DNA of 64,000 bases, taken from contig NC_061863.1 in NCBI RefSeq assembly GCF_907164915.1, forward strand, positions 38,785,382-38,849,381, in the 5' to 3' direction. The DNA comes from Impatiens glandulifera. Lineage: Eukaryota > Streptophyta > Magnoliopsida > Ericales > Balsaminaceae. Position 1 is the first letter of the stretch. Every line of letters starts with the position of its first letter. Below, piece by piece: positions 62,842-64,000 of this stretch. The position numbers were made by a program, and so were the translations under genes. The notes beneath the pieces were generated by a model, which saw nothing but the letters and a program-made list of their open reading frames with translations, searched no databases and was not told the origin of the DNA.

Positions 62842-64000
62842 TATTAGGATCTAGATCGCGGCTGGGGAACCGGGGTTTGGCCGGTTAGTACTCTTCACTC
62901 AACGGTTTGGTGTTTAATCCGGTTAGAGATTAACACCGAGTTTCAATACTACACAGGCTGTCACAAACCCTTGAACCGAGTTCAAGTGCGGAAGTGGTTT
63001 ATTTCAGACTGAAGCAACACGCACACGGGATGAATGAAGTCGGATTTGGATAGAGTCGGTTTGGAGTTTAGTGGGTCGGTTTGAGATTCAGTAAATCGGT
63101 TTAGGTAATGTTTAATCGGTTAGGGCGGTATGAGTCAGTTAGTATAAATCGGTTAGAATGTAAACCCGACAGAAAGTAAATAACAAGACAGGTTTTTATG
63201 GATGTTCGGAGATAAAACTCCTACGCCACCCCTTCTTCTCGAAACCGCGAGAAGGATATTCACTAAGGAATACACAAACACAATCCGATCGAGACTTATT
63301 TGCTGCTCGATAAACACTCGTACAATTTTTACCGAAATTATAATCTTACTTCAAATGCACACTTAAAACCTTGAATCTTGTAGAGAGATAAGCTTGTAAT
63401 TAATAATTCTTAGAGCTTGTAGCTGGTAGAACTGGTTCTGCATTTACTCCTCTTCAGCTTCTTTTATAGGTGAAATGTGTCAACGGTCACATTTCTTCTC
63501 CTTGAATCTGATTGGTTGAGCAGAGGTTCAGTGATTCAGACCTGGCGGTTTAAGCTTCCAATGCGTAGGTCAAACCGGCTAGGTTTGTCTTTTACTTAAT
63601 GTAGCAACTGTCGGTTGGACAGTTGTCTGCACTTGGAAGGTTGCGCCTCCGACTTATCCCAGAATGGAAAGATCTCTTCAGGCGGTCTTCTACAGCCTGC
63701 AGAATATCCTCAGACTTGTATGGATATGGCAATGTTATAGTCTGTTCCTTTGGTATCATCTTCCGCAGATACTCAAAGTGTCTATTTGCACCGATTTGTA
63801 GATTGTACTTAGTTTGATGTTCTTGGCTTCTTTCTCTAACTAGCTTCTTCATCGGTTTTCTGGATTGATGCATTTCGGTTTAGTATGTCTACCGATTGTT
63901 TGGGTTAACCGGATGACTTCAGGTTTTTCATAGCTTCAAGTTAACCGGATGACTTCCGGTTTTGGTTACATCTTTTGCCTTGTCTTCTAACCGGTCTTGT
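62842..64000 (-). mobile_element. LTR of the long-LTR Copia family (copy 4), partial
   Basis: On the minus strand it ends GATCTAGATCCTAATA (expected ATCCTAACA). Upstream it carries the block complementary to tttatggatgttcggagata and aaactcctacgccaccc (63196-63232), and TATAAAAG (complement 63461-63468). Near the window edge two copies of aaccggatgacttcmggtttt (63907-63966) lie where the other copies have U3 arrays. The 5' end is outside the window. Confidence 0.72.

Overview
The window is nuclear DNA of a flowering plant, most likely a eudicot. It is AT-rich, carries long (TA)n and TAATA-type microsatellites, has intron-containing genes with plant-style splice sites, and most of it is LTR-retrotransposon debris. 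The species cannot be named from the sequence. No bacterial operons, rRNA, functional tRNA or CRISPR arrays are seen.

Only two intact-looking host genes are present, both on the minus strand in a relatively clean island at 44.6-58 kb. The first (44629-47413, 8 exons, 578 aa) is a PARN-like CAF1-family protein. Three of its four expected deadenylase catalytic acidic positions appear to be replaced. The second (50511-57929, 20 exons, 731 aa) is an EDR2-like protein with PH, START and EDR2_C (DUF1336) domains. Their reading frames stay open across all predicted splice junctions. TE insertions crowd the flanks and introns: a hAT-like element carrying a nested MITE starts 108 bp upstream of the PARN-like ATG, a foldback MITE lies between the genes, and a SINE and a MITE sit in EDR2-like introns.

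Layout. 1-1.6 kb: relic LTR of a long-LTR Copia family. 1.6-7.3 kb: degenerate Ty3/Gypsy 3' region with the integrase C-terminus on the minus strand. 7.3-12.4 kb: small repeats, a SINE and a 1-kb hAT-like element. 12.4-24.4 kb: a nested stack in which a minus-strand Copia element (A, TSD CACAT) was hit by a solo LTR, by a 1.5-kb TRIM-like element and by a second complete Copia element (B, TSD GTCCC), which itself carries a SINE. 24.4-33.6 kb: AT-rich intergenic DNA with a PIF/Harbinger-like element and a LINE fragment. 33.6-34.3 kb: a hAT-like element with a perfect 8-bp TSD. 35.7-39.76 kb: degenerate Copia C (minus), cut off by an LTR plus partial gag of the long-LTR Copia family (D, plus). 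42-44.2 kb: a repeat family flanked by (TA)n. 44.6-58 kb: the gene island. 58-62.8 kb: intergenic. 62.84-64 kb: minus-strand LTR of the long-LTR family.

All elements described lack an intact coding set and look immobile without helpers. The most unusual observations are the degenerate catalytic site of the PARN-like protein, a short repeat lying just downstream of both host genes, a repeat associated with (TA)n on both sides, a conserved hairpin and locus-specific minisatellites in the long-LTR family, and the datable order of nested insertions.
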